A DNA stretch of 64,000 nt from assembly GCA_020633415.1 (NCBI GenBank), contig JACKDQ010000005.1:62001-126000 (forward strand), given 5' to 3'. Source of the stretch: Deltaproteobacteria bacterium (GTDB lineage Bacteria > Myxococcota_A > Polyangia > GCA-2747355). Under the pieces are notes generated by a model. The model saw nothing but the letters and a program-made list of their open reading frames with translations. It was not told the origin of the DNA and did no database searches. The translations under genes were made by a program, and so were the position numbers. Within the stretch, counting starts at the first letter, position 1; the number at the start of each line of letters is the position of its first letter. This document shows, piece after piece, positions 7,895 through 17,152 of the stretch.

Positions 7895-8413
7895 GTGCGG
7901 TTTGTAAAACGGGTTCGCGCCCTGCTCGGGCGTTCAAAAAACGACACAGCGTTTATCGACACGGTCGAGGGTGAACGCTGGAATAGCGTGCCGAGCGATG
8001 CCACAGCACCGAGCTCCTGGAGCGCTTGGCTGCAAGAACAGGAGCCGCCGCCTCCGCCGGTGAGCCGGCCCCGGCGCCCAACGACGGGCGAGTCGCCCCT
8101 GCCGTTTGCTTCGACCGCTGTGCCGGCGAAGCCTGCGATCTTGGGCCAGGCTGAAATCGCCCAGCCCGTCATCCCTGCGCAGCCCGCCCTTGGCGCGAGC
8201 GCGGTGAAGTCTCAAGCCGTCAGCCCGCCGACTGCGCCGCGGCCGGCAGAGCGCGAACCGGCGCGCAAGCGTCGTCAGACCCGTCTACGCGTCGCGCCAC
8301 CGTCGGTCAGTCAAGCCCGCAGCGCCGAGCGCAGTTGGACCGATATGCTCAAGGCCTATGGCGAGCATCTGACCGATGAGGAGTTGCGCCTGTTGCGCAG
8401 CCAGCTCGGTTAA
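7895..8413 (+). CDS. proline-rich hypothetical protein
   Basis: Protein of 172 residues of no family I recognise. A short basic N-terminus is followed by a long low-complexity Pro/Ala/Arg linker (about 45-145). The last 25 residues form a conserved-looking helical motif (WTDMLKAYGEHLTDEELRLLRSQLG). The GTG at 7895 is chosen because GGGAGG lies 4 bp before it; longer readings run into repeats and hairpins upstream. There is no signal peptide or membrane segment. A disordered adaptor with a C-terminal docking helix is one guess. Transcription may come from the sigma-54-like element upstream. Confidence 0.6.
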   Translation: MRFVKRVRALLGRSKNDTAFIDTVEGERWNSVPSDATAPSSWSAWLQEQEPPPPPVSRPRRPTTGESPLPFASTAVPAKPAILGQAEIAQPVIPAQPALGASAVKSQAVSPPTAPRPAEREPARKRRQTRLRVAPPSVSQARSAERSWTDMLKAYGEHLTDEELRLLRSQLG

Positions 8414-8560
8414 CATCGCCCCAGGCAGATTTTCGCGAAATTACAGTGCAAAGTTCGTTGGCCCAGCGTGAGTGCCGGCGCTCAGTTGGTTCGAGCACGT
8501 CGCGGTCTCGCGCTCAACGCGCTTGAGATACGCGCCAATTAGAGTAGGCTCCGGCCAGCG

Positions 8561-9802
8561 ATGGACAAGCACACCGAACTGCCCAGTGTGGCACAGCGTT
8601 TTTTGCGTTACGTCGGCTACGACACCCAATCCGACGAAGCGTCGTCGACCCGACCGAGCAGCGCACGCCAATTGAAACTGCTGCGTTTGCTGGTCGAGGA
8701 GCTGCAAGCCCTCGGGCTGAGCGACGCCCATCTCGACGATCATAGCTACGTGATCGCCAGCGTGCCGAGCAACGTCGCGCATTCGGTGCCGACGATCGGC
8801 CTGATCGCCCACGTCGATACTTCGCCGGAGATGACGGGCGCCGATGTTAAGCCGCAGATCCATCCGAACTACCAGGGTGGACCGATCAAGCTCAATGCGG
8901 AATATCAGCTGACGCCCGAGCAGTCACCAGAGCTAGCGACCCATCACGGTCACACGATCATCACCTCGGACGGCACGACGTTGCTGGGTGCCGACAACAA
9001 GGCTGGCGTGGCTTCGATCATCACGCTGGTCGAGCGCCTGCTGCGCGGCGATGTGCGCCACGGGCCGCTGCGCATCGCCTTTACCTACGACGAGGAGATC
9101 GGCCGGGGCACCGAGACCTTCGATGTCGAAGCCTTTGGTGCGAAGTACGCTTACACCGTCGATGGTGAGACCGTCGGACATATCGAAAACGAGACGTTCT
9201 GTGCCGATTCGGCAGTGATCACCTGCCATGGCGTCAACGTTCATCCAGGCTACGCCAAGGGGCGAATGGTCAACGCGCTCAAGGTTGCCGCCGAGATCGT
9301 CGCTCGTTTGCCGGCTGGGCAGAGCCCCGAGGCGACAGATGGTCGCGAGGGTTACATCCACCCGGTGGCGATTTCCGGTGGCGTCGAGCAAGCGACGGTC
9401 AAATTGATCTTGCGCGACTTTGAGCTGGAAAAGCTGGCGGTTCAGCATCAGCAACTGTTGCAGCTCGCTCGCGAAGCCGAGGCCCGTTTCGCTGGTGCCA
9501 AGGTCGAGGTCGTGTTCGAGGAGAGTTACCGCAACATGCGCTTGGTCCTCGACCAGCACCCCGAGGTAGTCGAGCTGGCGATCGAGGCCACCCGTCGCGC
9601 TGGCCTCGAACCAAAGCTCAGTTGCATCCGTGGTGGGACCGACGGTGCAGCGTTGTCTTTTCGTGGATTGCCCACGCCGAACATCTTTACCGGTGGCCAT
9701 CTGTTTCATAGCCGCTTCGAGTGGGTCGCCGTCGAGGCGATGCAAGCCACTGTCGATACCTTGACCGAACTCGTCTCGCTCTGGGCCGAGCGGTCGGCCT
9801 AG
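8561..9802 (+). CDS. pepT: peptidase T (tripeptide aminopeptidase)
   Basis: M20-family dizinc aminopeptidase of 413 residues, close to the usual PepT length. It removes the N-terminal residue of tripeptides in the cytoplasm. Metal ligands fall where expected: GLIAHVDTSPE (H84, with D86 alongside), TLLGADNKAG (D145), YDEEIGRG (E178/E179), a VDGET motif, and a late His in GGHLFHSRFEW. The insert between motifs (residues about 92-140) and the VNVHPGYAKGRMVNA dimerisation segment are PepT-specific and argue against other M20 peptidases. The DUF368 gene follows 33 bp downstream. Confidence 0.95.
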   Translation: MDKHTELPSVAQRFLRYVGYDTQSDEASSTRPSSARQLKLLRLLVEELQALGLSDAHLDDHSYVIASVPSNVAHSVPTIGLIAHVDTSPEMTGADVKPQIHPNYQGGPIKLNAEYQLTPEQSPELATHHGHTIITSDGTTLLGADNKAGVASIITLVERLLRGDVRHGPLRIAFTYDEEIGRGTETFDVEAFGAKYAYTVDGETVGHIENETFCADSAVITCHGVNVHPGYAKGRMVNALKVAAEIVARLPAGQSPEATDGREGYIHPVAISGGVEQATVKLILRDFELEKLAVQHQQLLQLAREAEARFAGAKVEVVFEESYRNMRLVLDQHPEVVELAIEATRRAGLEPKLSCIRGGTDGAALSFRGLPTPNIFTGGHLFHSRFEWVAVEAMQATVDTLTELVSLWAERSA

Positions 9803-9835
9803 CGGGCCGCTAGTCGCCGAAGGAGACAACGACCA

Positions 9836-10852
9836 ATGCTCGGTTTTGTTAGCAACTTGTTCAGAGGGGCCGCGGTTGGTCTCGCCAATATCATTCCCGG
9901 CGTTAGCGGTGGCACGATGCTGCTGTTGCTGGGGGTCTACGAGCGTGTGATCAGCGGCCTGAAAAATCTCGGCCCGCAAACGATCAAGAACGTGCTGCGC
10001 GGCAAGATCGTCGAGGAGTGGAAGCGCCTCGATGCCTCGCTGATCGCCGCCTTGGTTGTTGGTGCAGCCGGTGCTGCTTTCGCCGCATCCAAGCTGCTGC
10101 TCTATTTGCTCAACCATCGCGCCGAACCGACCTACGGCTTGTTTTTTGGCTTGGTGTTGGCTTCGGTCGTCGTGCCCTACAAGATGATCAAGAAACGGGG
10201 GCTGGCGGCGCTGCTCGCTTGTCTGATCGGCATAGCCGGCGTGATCGGCTTGACCGAGGCGATGTCGGGCGAGCGCCGGCTGGCCAACGAGCGCAAAAAA
10301 GCCGAGGTGGCGATGATCAAAGCCAAGGCCAAGGCGGCGGGTGAGCGGGCCAAGCTGGGCGATGTTAGCTTGGGCGGCAAGCAGTTCATGCTGTTCTTCC
10401 TCGCCGGGGTCGTGGCCGTGGTAGCGATGATCCTCCCCGGGATTTCCGGCTCTTTCATGCTGCTGCTGATGGGGGTCTACTTCGAGGTGCTCGCCGCGCT
10501 GAGCGCCTTGAACCTGCCGTTGCTCGGCTCGCTCGGTCTGGGCTGCATCGTTGGGCTATTGATCGCGACGCGTGCCCTGAGCTACCTGCTCAAGAACTTC
10601 CACGACGCCACGATGGCCTTTCTGATGGGACTGGTCGTTGGTTCGCTCTGGGCGATTTGGCCGTACAAGTCGTTTGAGATGGTCGCCTTTCCGACCGGCC
10701 CCAAACGCGTCGACCTGGCCAACATTATCCCAGCTAGCTGGGGCAGCGAGCAGCTGCTGACGATCGGCACGGTTGCCCTCGGCATCGCTATCGTTGCCGG
10801 CTTTTTGCTGATCGAAGCCAAGCTGAAAAAGGCCGACGGCGCGGCGGCGTAG
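9836..10852 (+). CDS. DUF368 membrane protein, putative polyprenyl-phosphate translocase (PopT-like)
   Basis: Polytopic membrane protein of 338 residues. The two family-defining inverted half-motifs are seen: NIIPGVSGGTMLLLLGVYERVI (from about residue 18) and ILPGISGSFMLLLMGVYFEVL (from about 201). DUF368 proteins have been linked experimentally to recycling undecaprenyl phosphate across the inner membrane for envelope synthesis, so that role is the best prediction. An extra charged Lys/Ala-rich stretch (about 150-180) interrupts the helices between the two halves. GGAG lies 10 bp before the ATG. It follows pepT closely and may share its transcript. Confidence 0.85.
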   Translation: MLGFVSNLFRGAAVGLANIIPGVSGGTMLLLLGVYERVISGLKNLGPQTIKNVLRGKIVEEWKRLDASLIAALVVGAAGAAFAASKLLLYLLNHRAEPTYGLFFGLVLASVVVPYKMIKKRGLAALLACLIGIAGVIGLTEAMSGERRLANERKKAEVAMIKAKAKAAGERAKLGDVSLGGKQFMLFFLAGVVAVVAMILPGISGSFMLLLMGVYFEVLAALSALNLPLLGSLGLGCIVGLLIATRALSYLLKNFHDATMAFLMGLVVGSLWAIWPYKSFEMVAFPTGPKRVDLANIIPASWGSEQLLTIGTVALGIAIVAGFLLIEAKLKKADGAAA

Positions 10853-11008
10853 CTGATCGCGGCGGTCGACTCGACCAGATCGCTGAGTCCTTCGCCGCTT
10901 GGGTCGATGCGTATATCGCGAGCTACCGCGATTAGGCGAACGCGGCCCCCTGTCGGCTCGCAGGGGGAAACGGCCCCGCGGCCGACCTTGGCTGACCCCA
11001 GCGCGCCG

Positions 11009-11046
11009 GGCTGTTGACGATCTCCCCGCGAGATAACAGCCGTTTT
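11009..11046 (+). terminator. possible intrinsic terminator after the DUF368 gene
   Basis: Arms GGCTGTT (11009-11015) and AACAGCC (11035-11041) enclose an inner ATCT/AGAT pairing and are followed by GTTTTT. It lies about 160 bp after the stop of the DUF368 gene and before the next promoter-like element. A CCCCCTG/CAGGGGG hairpin at 10946-10967 lies in the same gap. Confidence 0.4.
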
Positions 11047-11060
11047 TGTCGGCAGCGGAC

Positions 11061-11076
11061 TGGCACGAGAATCGCA
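11061..11076 (+). promoter_or_regulatory. sigma-54-like (-24/-12) promoter element
   Basis: TGGCAC (11061-11066), five bases, TCGCA (11072-11076), with GG-N10-GC spacing. It matches the element at 7845-7860 in 15 of 16 positions. It lies only 12 bp before the ATG at 11089, so transcripts would be almost leaderless unless the start is further in. Confidence 0.45.
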
Positions 11077-11088
11077 ACTATCCCGGGT

Positions 11089-11643
11089 ATGAAACGCTCG
11101 GCCCAATCGTCAGCCCGTTTGATCTTGCTGGGAACCGCACTGTTACTGCTGTCTGGTGGCTCCGCCACGGCCAGCGTGGAGCGGGTGTCCCTGCCGGTCT
11201 TGGTCGTCGCGCCGGTGCAGGACGCGCAGGGGCGCCTCAGTTCGCAGGAGGTGCGAGCACTGTCGGACCATCTGCGGCAACGCTTGGCCGATGGCGCGCG
11301 CTATGCGATCCGCGCGTTGGATTTTTCGACGATGCGCGAGGGGCCGATCGAACGTCTGCTGGCGACCAACCTGGTTCGCAAGGACGGACGCTGCGTGTTG
11401 GTCGCCAAGCTCTATCGATTCGATGAAATCGTCAGCGCCCAGCAGATCACCGCGCTGCCGACGGCCTGTGCGGGGGCGCAGCTTCGCGTCGCCGCTGAGC
11501 AAGTCGCCGCAGCGCTCAAGCTCGGTCAGTTCGATCAAACGCCCAAGCGCAAGCGCAGCGGTTTTGCCCAAAAGGCCCAACTCGGCGGAAAGACGCTGCT
11601 CGTGCAGCGCGCGCTGGCCCCCAAAGAAACGGTCAAGCGTTAG
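11089..11643 (+). CDS. exported protein of unknown function
   Basis: Protein of 184 residues with a signal peptide (about 1-28, hydrophobic core LILLGTALLLLSGG, cleavage near SATA). The mature domain (SLPVLVVAPVQDAQGRLSSQEVRALSDHLRQRL...) resembles the start of periplasmic proteins that build a composite value from a named set of factors, but no family is certain. Two Cys (CVLVAKLYR and TACAG) could pair. The C-terminus is basic. It sits downstream of a sigma-54-like element and convergent with tatD. Confidence 0.65.
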   Translation: MKRSAQSSARLILLGTALLLLSGGSATASVERVSLPVLVVAPVQDAQGRLSSQEVRALSDHLRQRLADGARYAIRALDFSTMREGPIERLLATNLVRKDGRCVLVAKLYRFDEIVSAQQITALPTACAGAQLRVAAEQVAAALKLGQFDQTPKRKRSGFAQKAQLGGKTLLVQRALAPKETVKR

Positions 11644-11650
11644 CAAGCCC

Positions 11651-12406
11651 CTACAGGCCAAACAGCTGCTGGGCGTTTTCCGACGCTGCTCGCAAGACCT
11701 GATCCACCGTCACGCCCTTGAGCTCGGCGACTTTGTTGGCCGCCTCGACGATCGCCGCGGGTTCGTTGCGTTGCTCGCGATCGGCGCCAAGCACCGGCGC
11801 ATCGGTTTCAAGCAGCAGCGCGGCAAGCGGTAGGCGTCGCGCGAGTTTCTGCTTCTGCGGTGACCGCACCACGCTCGGCGGGATCGAAAAGAAGAAGCCG
11901 TGCTCTTCTGCCGCCCGAACCGCGTGTTTGGCCGCACCATCGAACGCGTGCATGCACACGCGCTTAGCACCTCGCTCGACCAGCAGCTCGAGGGTGTGAT
12001 GGCCCGCCGATCGCGAATGCAACGACAGCGGAAGCTCAAGCTCTTGCGCCAGCTCGATCAGGCGGCTGAGCGCTTGGCGTTGACACAGCCGCTGCGCGTC
12101 GGTCTTGGCCGTCCAATAGTCGAGCCCGACCTCGCCGATCGCCGCGATGCCCGGGGCCCCACGGATCTGCGCGCAGATCGCGTCGAGATCTTCGTCATCG
12201 ACGTGACAGGGGTGAAGACCAAGACAGGCCCGCACCAACGCGGGGTGCTGGGCAGCCACGGCCAGCGCTCGCTGGTTGTCGGCGAATCCTTCGCCCATCG
12301 TTAGGATCGAGCGGATGCCGACACGTTTCGCGCGGGCCAACACCAGATCGCGATCGGCGTCGAAATCCGCGGCGTGCAGGTGGCAGTGAACATCGACGAT
12401 AGCCAT
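11651..12406 (-). CDS. TatD-family metal-dependent hydrolase/DNase
   Basis: TIM-barrel amidohydrolase-type protein of 251 residues, the normal TatD length. Metal ligands are DVHCHLH (H7, H9), GEVGLDYW (Glu), SLHSRSA (His), CMHAFDG (His) and ETDAPVLG (Asp). TatD proteins are 3'-5' nucleases acting on DNA and RNA in the cytoplasm; the exact role here is not known. The gene starts 8 bp after the Nudix gene ends, so the two form a tight pair. Confidence 0.88.
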   Translation of the reverse strand: MAIVDVHCHLHAADFDADRDLVLARAKRVGIRSILTMGEGFADNQRALAVAAQHPALVRACLGLHPCHVDDEDLDAICAQIRGAPGIAAIGEVGLDYWTAKTDAQRLCQRQALSRLIELAQELELPLSLHSRSAGHHTLELLVERGAKRVCMHAFDGAAKHAVRAAEEHGFFFSIPPSVVRSPQKQKLARRLPLAALLLETDAPVLGADREQRNEPAAIVEAANKVAELKGVTVDQVLRAASENAQQLFGL

Positions 12407-12414
12407 GATCGCCT

Positions 12415-13014
12415 CTAGCGTAGCAGCTCGAAGAAACTCTGCAGCATGCGAAAGGTCAGTCCCCAGATCCGCTGGCCGTCGATCACCACCGACGAGAGAT
12501 GCAGATTGGTGCCACGATAGTTGTAGTTCATCAGCTGATGGTTGTCGGCGTCGGTCAACGCGCGTGCTGAGAACCAGTGCGTCGACTGGACCTCTTGATT
12601 GGGCGTGAAGGCCTGCGGCGTCTCGAGCAACTCGAACACACAGGGTGTGATCGCCATGTCGACCGGCGCGCCTTTGGCGTGAACCTGCACGTCGTCGAGG
12701 TACCCCAAAAATCGCGCCGCACCGTTGCTGAGATCGAGACCGATCTCTTCCCGTGTTTCGCGCGCTGCGCCGTGGCGTGGGTCGCGGTCACTAGCCTCGA
12801 GCCGGCCGCCGGGAAACGCCATATGTCCCGACCAGGGGTCTTCTGGGTGCTCGGCGCGCTGGATAAACAGCAACTCGGCGATCTGATCGGCGTTGCTGCG
12901 CAAAATGATCGCCACCGCCGCGCGACGCGCAGCCTCGATCGTCGCCGGTTGGCGTTGATCGAGTACATCGGTCAGCGTTTGGAGATCGAAGTGTTTGGCG
13001 ACGAGCGGAGGCAA
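12415..13014 (-). CDS. Nudix hydrolase, CoA pyrophosphatase-like
   Basis: Protein of 199 residues. The extended Nudix box reads MAFPGGRLEASDRDPRHGAARETREEIGLD (from about residue 65). The insertion and the ARETREEIGL ending are typical of the NUDT7/CoA-pyrophosphatase subfamily, which cleaves CoA or oxidised CoA to phosphopantetheine. The start appears to be TTG at 13014 with AGGTG seven bases upstream; no in-frame ATG precedes the conserved region. It lies between the protease gene and tatD on the same strand. Confidence 0.85.
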   Translation of the reverse strand: MPPLVAKHFDLQTLTDVLDQRQPATIEAARRAAVAIILRSNADQIAELLFIQRAEHPEDPWSGHMAFPGGRLEASDRDPRHGAARETREEIGLDLSNGAARFLGYLDDVQVHAKGAPVDMAITPCVFELLETPQAFTPNQEVQSTHWFSARALTDADNHQLMNYNYRGTNLHLSSVVIDGQRIWGLTFRMLQSFFELLR

Positions 13015-13024
13015 CTTTTTGCAC

Positions 13025-14392
13025 CTAGTCTTGGCCGGTCACAGCCTTGCACGCGTTGGCGTCTTGGGCAACCCGTCGCCGCAGCCGCGCGCAAACCAGT
13101 AGCGCCAGCAGCAGCGCGATCGTTGTCGGGGTTTGGCCTGCCGCGCCCACCGCCTGGCAGCCGCGCTGTGAGCTCGAATTGGGCGCATCTTCGGGGAGCA
13201 TGCATTGTTGCTGGCCCTCCGTGGTGCTCGCGCAGATCAACTGGTCGGTGCAGTCCAAGTCGACTTTGCACAGCCGGCTGCAATAATTGCGCTGGGCGCT
13301 GTAATGGCAGTAGCCGACCAGACAATCCTCGGGTCCGTCGCAGCTCGCTCCTAGCCCACCGGCTTGGATTAGCGGTACGCAGACTGCCGGTGCGCTGGTC
13401 GTCCGACAAGCGAAGTGTTCTGGGCAAGGCGTCTGATCGTCGCAAGCCTGGGTGCAGGTTCTTTGGGTAGAGCTGGTCGGCAGGCATGAGCCACTTTGAC
13501 AATGGGACCCGGCGTAGCAGCGCGCACCGAGGCCCAACGGCTTGGCGGGCGGTTGGCAGGCTGCGCTGAGTCCACTGCTGCAGGGCAACGGACCGAAGCC
13601 GTGGATCCACTCCAGATGCTTGTCGACCCGCGTCTCGACGCTACCGCCGGTACAGTTTTCGCCGGCGCGCGCCGCAACGCCGAGGATCACCAGCGTGTCG
13701 TCGCTTTGCTCACCGGCCAGGGTGGGGCTTCCCGAATCAGCGACACACTTTTGCGCCAGGCCGCCTTCGTCGGTCAGCCAGAATTCGCTCGGTCCGACCA
13801 GGCCGATCGTGCTTGCGCCGACGCGCTTGTCGCCGCTGCTCTCGAGATTGTTGGCTTCGCTGCGACCGAAGCCGGCGACGGTCACCGCCTGTCCGACTTG
13901 CAGCAAATCCACAGCGGCTGCGCTGGAAACCATCCGCATCGGTGTCAGACTGACCGGATCAGCTAACTCGAGCACGGCGATATCGTGTAGGTCACCGAGC
14001 GGCGCGCGCGGATCGTTGGGAATCGATCGATCGTAGTTGGGATGGGTATAGCGTCGGCGAACGTCGACCAGCGTGCCACTAACGCTGCTCGTCGCTGTCG
14101 GCAGTTGCCGTCCGAAAAATAGCGCCATCGGTTGTGACTGCGGTCGCGACTCGATGCAATGGGCAGCGGTTAGCGCGAGCTGGTCACTGATCAGCGTTGC
14201 CGTACAAAACGCGCGGAAGCGCGACTCCTGCCAGCTGACCAGTGCACCGATGCTCGGCAGCGTATTGGGTGCGGCGAGGTCACCTCCGACGATCGCCTGG
14301 CGCAGCGCAGACGGCTGTTGCCCGCCGCTACAACTGACTTGCAGCAGCGCGAAGAGTACGATCAGCGAGCCGGTGCGTGGGCGTTCGATCAC
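13025..14392 (-). CDS. trypsin-like serine protease with lipobox and MYXO-CTERM-like tail
   Basis: Exported S1-family protease of 455 residues. N-terminal lipoprotein signal ends LLQVSC (Cys21). The mature protease starts at IVGG (34-37). The catalytic triad is visible: TAAHC (His78), HDIAV (Asp137) and ADSGSP (Ser220, replacing the usual GDSGGP). A Cys-rich region (about 265-395) with repeated short disulfide-type motifs follows. The C-terminus has a GC motif, a hydrophobic helix (about 418-432) and RLRRR, the tripartite layout of MYXO-CTERM sorting tails. Activation by cleavage before IVGG is expected from the family. The start is GTG. Confidence 0.88.
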   Translation of the reverse strand: MIERPRTGSLIVLFALLQVSCSGGQQPSALRQAIVGGDLAAPNTLPSIGALVSWQESRFRAFCTATLISDQLALTAAHCIESRPQSQPMALFFGRQLPTATSSVSGTLVDVRRRYTHPNYDRSIPNDPRAPLGDLHDIAVLELADPVSLTPMRMVSSAAAVDLLQVGQAVTVAGFGRSEANNLESSGDKRVGASTIGLVGPSEFWLTDEGGLAQKCVADSGSPTLAGEQSDDTLVILGVAARAGENCTGGSVETRVDKHLEWIHGFGPLPCSSGLSAACQPPAKPLGLGARCYAGSHCQSGSCLPTSSTQRTCTQACDDQTPCPEHFACRTTSAPAVCVPLIQAGGLGASCDGPEDCLVGYCHYSAQRNYCSRLCKVDLDCTDQLICASTTEGQQQCMLPEDAPNSSSQRGCQAVGAAGQTPTTIALLLALLVCARLRRRVAQDANACKAVTGQD

Positions 14393-14426
14393 CGGGCAAA
14401 CCTAGCACACCCAGTCAACGCGGGGG

Positions 14427-15545
14427 TCAGCTGGCGTTTTCGGCGCTGCCCAAGGCTTGACGCAGCCCCTGATAGGCCGAGCGAACACCGCGGCGCAGGC
14501 GTGGTACAACATCTTGATGCGCTCTTTTCGTGAGCTCGCCGGCGATTCCCGGCCGATACAGCAGCATCCGCAAGATCGGCCGAACCTCGGGGCGAAAGCG
14601 CGCCTTGTGGTCTTCCAACACGCCGCGGGTATCGACCTGGTCGATCGTCGGATCCTCGATGAAGATCTTGAGCGTTTTGATGGCGATCACCGCGCCAGGT
14701 GCGCCGCGCGCCAGATCTGGATCGTAGCTGGTGGTAAACGAACACCAGGTCCGTCCATGGCGGACACCGAGCCGAAAGCTCGCCAGGCGCTCGCCGACCC
14801 ACAGTACATAGAGTTCGAGATTACCGGTGCTGATCGCGTAGCGTAGCAGGCCGTTGACCAAGACCTGCGCGCGCGGCTTGTTGAGCGTTGCCGTGCCGGC
14901 TTGGCCCTTCCATCCTTTGGCTTCGCATTCGAGCACCTGCTGGTAGATCCGCGGAAACTCGGGCTCGGTGCCGGTAAACCGTACCAGCTTCAGGTCACCT
15001 TGCGCGCTGAGCCAGCGCTCGTCTCGCCGCAGGTTCTTGCGCATCTTGGCGCTGAGGCCTTGATAGTAGGTCTCGAAATCGGCGACGTCGGTGCGGACGT
15101 AACCGGAGTTGTGGGTGACGATTTGTCGCATCGCACAGCCGACCTCGCAGGTTACCGATTCGAGCGCGCGCACGGCTGAGTCGTCGCCGGGCATCATCGT
15201 CAGATCGGCGGTGACCGTCGGTCCGGAAAACAGTCGCGTGAGGATCGCCGCGAGCGCTCGCGGATGCGCGGGGTGTACCAGCGGTGTGAACTGCCCACTG
15301 TGGTTGGGGGCGCTCTTTACCAACAGCGTGCCGGGGCTGCAGATCAGCGGCAGCGCAGCGACGAGTTGGCGCTCGTGCCAGGCCGTGTAGAGCAGCGGTT
15401 TGCCGCGCCCGCGCTCGGAGTCGTACCAAGCTTGGAGCACTTCTGCCCGCATGTTGATGTTCGAAGCGGGCATCTGGTCGAGCAGCTGGTCCCAGTGCTC
15501 GCTAAGCGGCAGCAGATAGCTGTGTCGTCGAATCTGATAGGTCAT
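14427..15545 (-). CDS. FemAB/BioF2-like GNAT acyltransferase
   Basis: Protein of 372 residues of the GNAT-fold acyltransferase group annotated as BioF2-like or CelD-like. The signature region runs from YYQGLSAKMRKNLRRDERWLSAQGDLKL through LECEAKGWKG to WVGERLASFRLGV and TWCSFTTSYDPDLARGAPGAVIAI. Members transfer acyl or aminoacyl groups during polysaccharide or envelope synthesis, but no substrate can be assigned. It lies in a minus-strand run after the protease gene; the upstream 215-bp gap separates it from the divergent symporter gene. Confidence 0.75.
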   Translation of the reverse strand: MTYQIRRHSYLLPLSEHWDQLLDQMPASNINMRAEVLQAWYDSERGRGKPLLYTAWHERQLVAALPLICSPGTLLVKSAPNHSGQFTPLVHPAHPRALAAILTRLFSGPTVTADLTMMPGDDSAVRALESVTCEVGCAMRQIVTHNSGYVRTDVADFETYYQGLSAKMRKNLRRDERWLSAQGDLKLVRFTGTEPEFPRIYQQVLECEAKGWKGQAGTATLNKPRAQVLVNGLLRYAISTGNLELYVLWVGERLASFRLGVRHGRTWCSFTTSYDPDLARGAPGAVIAIKTLKIFIEDPTIDQVDTRGVLEDHKARFRPEVRPILRMLLYRPGIAGELTKRAHQDVVPRLRRGVRSAYQGLRQALGSAENAS

Positions 15546-15760
15546 CGGTTTTGCCCCGGCGGTACCCGCGGCCGCCGCTGGCCGCGAGGCCTGGTGAAAA
15601 GCAATCGACGTTCCAATTGTGTTTTGTGTGATTACAACTGCTTAGCGCTGCCCACCTGGGGTCAGCCACGGTCAGCCTGTGGCCTGCCGTCCTCGCTGAT
15701 GTGCCTTCGGCGGTGTTCGAGCAACCGCTTGGATTTCTTTACTGATATAACCGCCAACCG

Positions 15761-17152
15761 ATGGCAGGGCTGGGTCAGATCGATTGGGCGCTCGTTGCGC
15801 TCTACACCGCCGCCGTGTTGGCGCTCGGTCAACGCGCGCGTCGCTCCAGCGCTGATCCGGCGACTGAGTATCTGTTGGCTGGCCGAGGGCTGCGCTTGCC
15901 CGCGTTCGTCGGCTCACTGGTCGCGACCTGGTACGGCGGCTTGCTCGGCATCGGTGAGATCGCCTACCGCGACGGGGTGGTGACCTGGCTGACCCAAGGT
16001 GGCTTTTGGTATTTGGCCTACCTGATCTTCGCCTTGCTGCTTGCCGGGCGCGTGCGAAGATCCGAACAAACGACGCTGCCCGACATGGTCGGTCGGCTTC
16101 ACGGTGAGAGCGCACGTCGCATCGCCACCGTGCTCAACTACTTCAACGTCGTGCCGATCGCCTATTTGCTTTCCTTTGGCGTCTTGGTTGAGGTCGCCAG
16201 CGGTTGGCCGCTTTGGGTCGGCGTTTTGCTCGGCGCCTTGGTGGCGACGGTCTATAGCTTGGTCGGCGGTTTTCGCGCAGTGGTCAGCACCGACCTCTTG
16301 CAGTTCTTTGTGATGTGCACCGCGATCGGCATCTTGCTGATCGCGGCGGTCACCCAGCTCGGCGGTCAGAGCTACCTCGAACAGCGCTTACCCGCCACGC
16401 ATCTCGAGGTGACCGGCGCGATCGGTTGGCAAGAGCTGGTCGTCTGGGCCACGGTGGCGATGTCGACCTTGGTCGATCCCAACTTCTATCAGCGCTGCTA
16501 TGCCGCCCGCGACGTGTCGACCGCTCGCCGCGGAATCTTGATCGCCGTCGGCTTTTGGCTGCTGTTCGATATCTGCAGCGTTTTTTCGGGGCTCTACGCG
16601 CGGGCAACGTTCACCGAGATCGATCCGCGCCTGGCCTACGTGCATCTCGCGGCCAATGTGCTTCCCACTGGGCTGCGCGGCTATTTTTTCGTCGGCTTGT
16701 TAGCGACGACGATGTCGACGATCGACTCATATTTGTTTGTTGCCGGGATGACCTACGGTCACGACCTCAAGCGGATCTGGCGCGCATCCCCGACACCCGA
16801 GCGAGTGGTCACGGCGACCCGCTGGGGTATCGTTGTCACGGCGATCCTCGCCTCGGCCTTGGCGCTGGTCTTCGATGGCTCGATCAAAGCGATCTGGAAA
16901 ACGTTGGGCTCGCTCTCGGGCGCGGCCTTGTTGGTGCCGATGATTCTCGGCTATTGTGGCTTGCGGCAACGCGGCGCTGGCGCGGCCTCGATGCTCGCTG
17001 GTAGCCTGGCGACGCTGGCCTGGACCTTCGGGCGGGCGCAAAAATGGGCGCTTTGCTTGCGCGTCGAGGCCCTGCTGATCGGTGCGGGGGCGGCGCTGGT
17101 GGCGTTCTTGATCGCCGCGCTTTGTGGAAGGCAGACGGCCGATGCTCGCTGA
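15761..17152 (+). CDS. sodium:solute symporter family protein
   Basis: Inner-membrane transporter of 463 residues with about 13 helices. SSS-family signatures are seen: a first-helix start followed by EYLLAGRGLRLPAFVGSLVATWYGG, the TVYSLVGGFRAVVSTDLLQF segment, and DPNFYQRCYAARD in the middle. It should couple sodium to uptake of a small organic solute (sugar, amino acid or carboxylate); specificity is not readable. Its last codons overlap the start of a 36-residue membrane peptide gene, which in turn overlaps the next transporter, so the three are probably translationally coupled. Confidence 0.88.
   Translation: MAGLGQIDWALVALYTAAVLALGQRARRSSADPATEYLLAGRGLRLPAFVGSLVATWYGGLLGIGEIAYRDGVVTWLTQGGFWYLAYLIFALLLAGRVRRSEQTTLPDMVGRLHGESARRIATVLNYFNVVPIAYLLSFGVLVEVASGWPLWVGVLLGALVATVYSLVGGFRAVVSTDLLQFFVMCTAIGILLIAAVTQLGGQSYLEQRLPATHLEVTGAIGWQELVVWATVAMSTLVDPNFYQRCYAARDVSTARRGILIAVGFWLLFDICSVFSGLYARATFTEIDPRLAYVHLAANVLPTGLRGYFFVGLLATTMSTIDSYLFVAGMTYGHDLKRIWRASPTPERVVTATRWGIVVTAILASALALVFDGSIKAIWKTLGSLSGAALLVPMILGYCGLRQRGAGAASMLAGSLATLAWTFGRAQKWALCLRVEALLIGAGAALVAFLIAALCGRQTADAR

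Noticed and set aside
15600..15650. TTGTG...ACAA palindrome-like sequence resembling a Crp/Fnr site upstream of the symporter
   Set aside because: Symmetry is poor and does not match TGTGA-N6-TCACA or TTGAT-N4-ATCAA.
16315..17004. 229-codon plus-strand frame inside the sodium symporter
   Set aside because: Arg/Asp-rich shadow frame without family resemblance, fully inside a well-supported membrane transporter gene.
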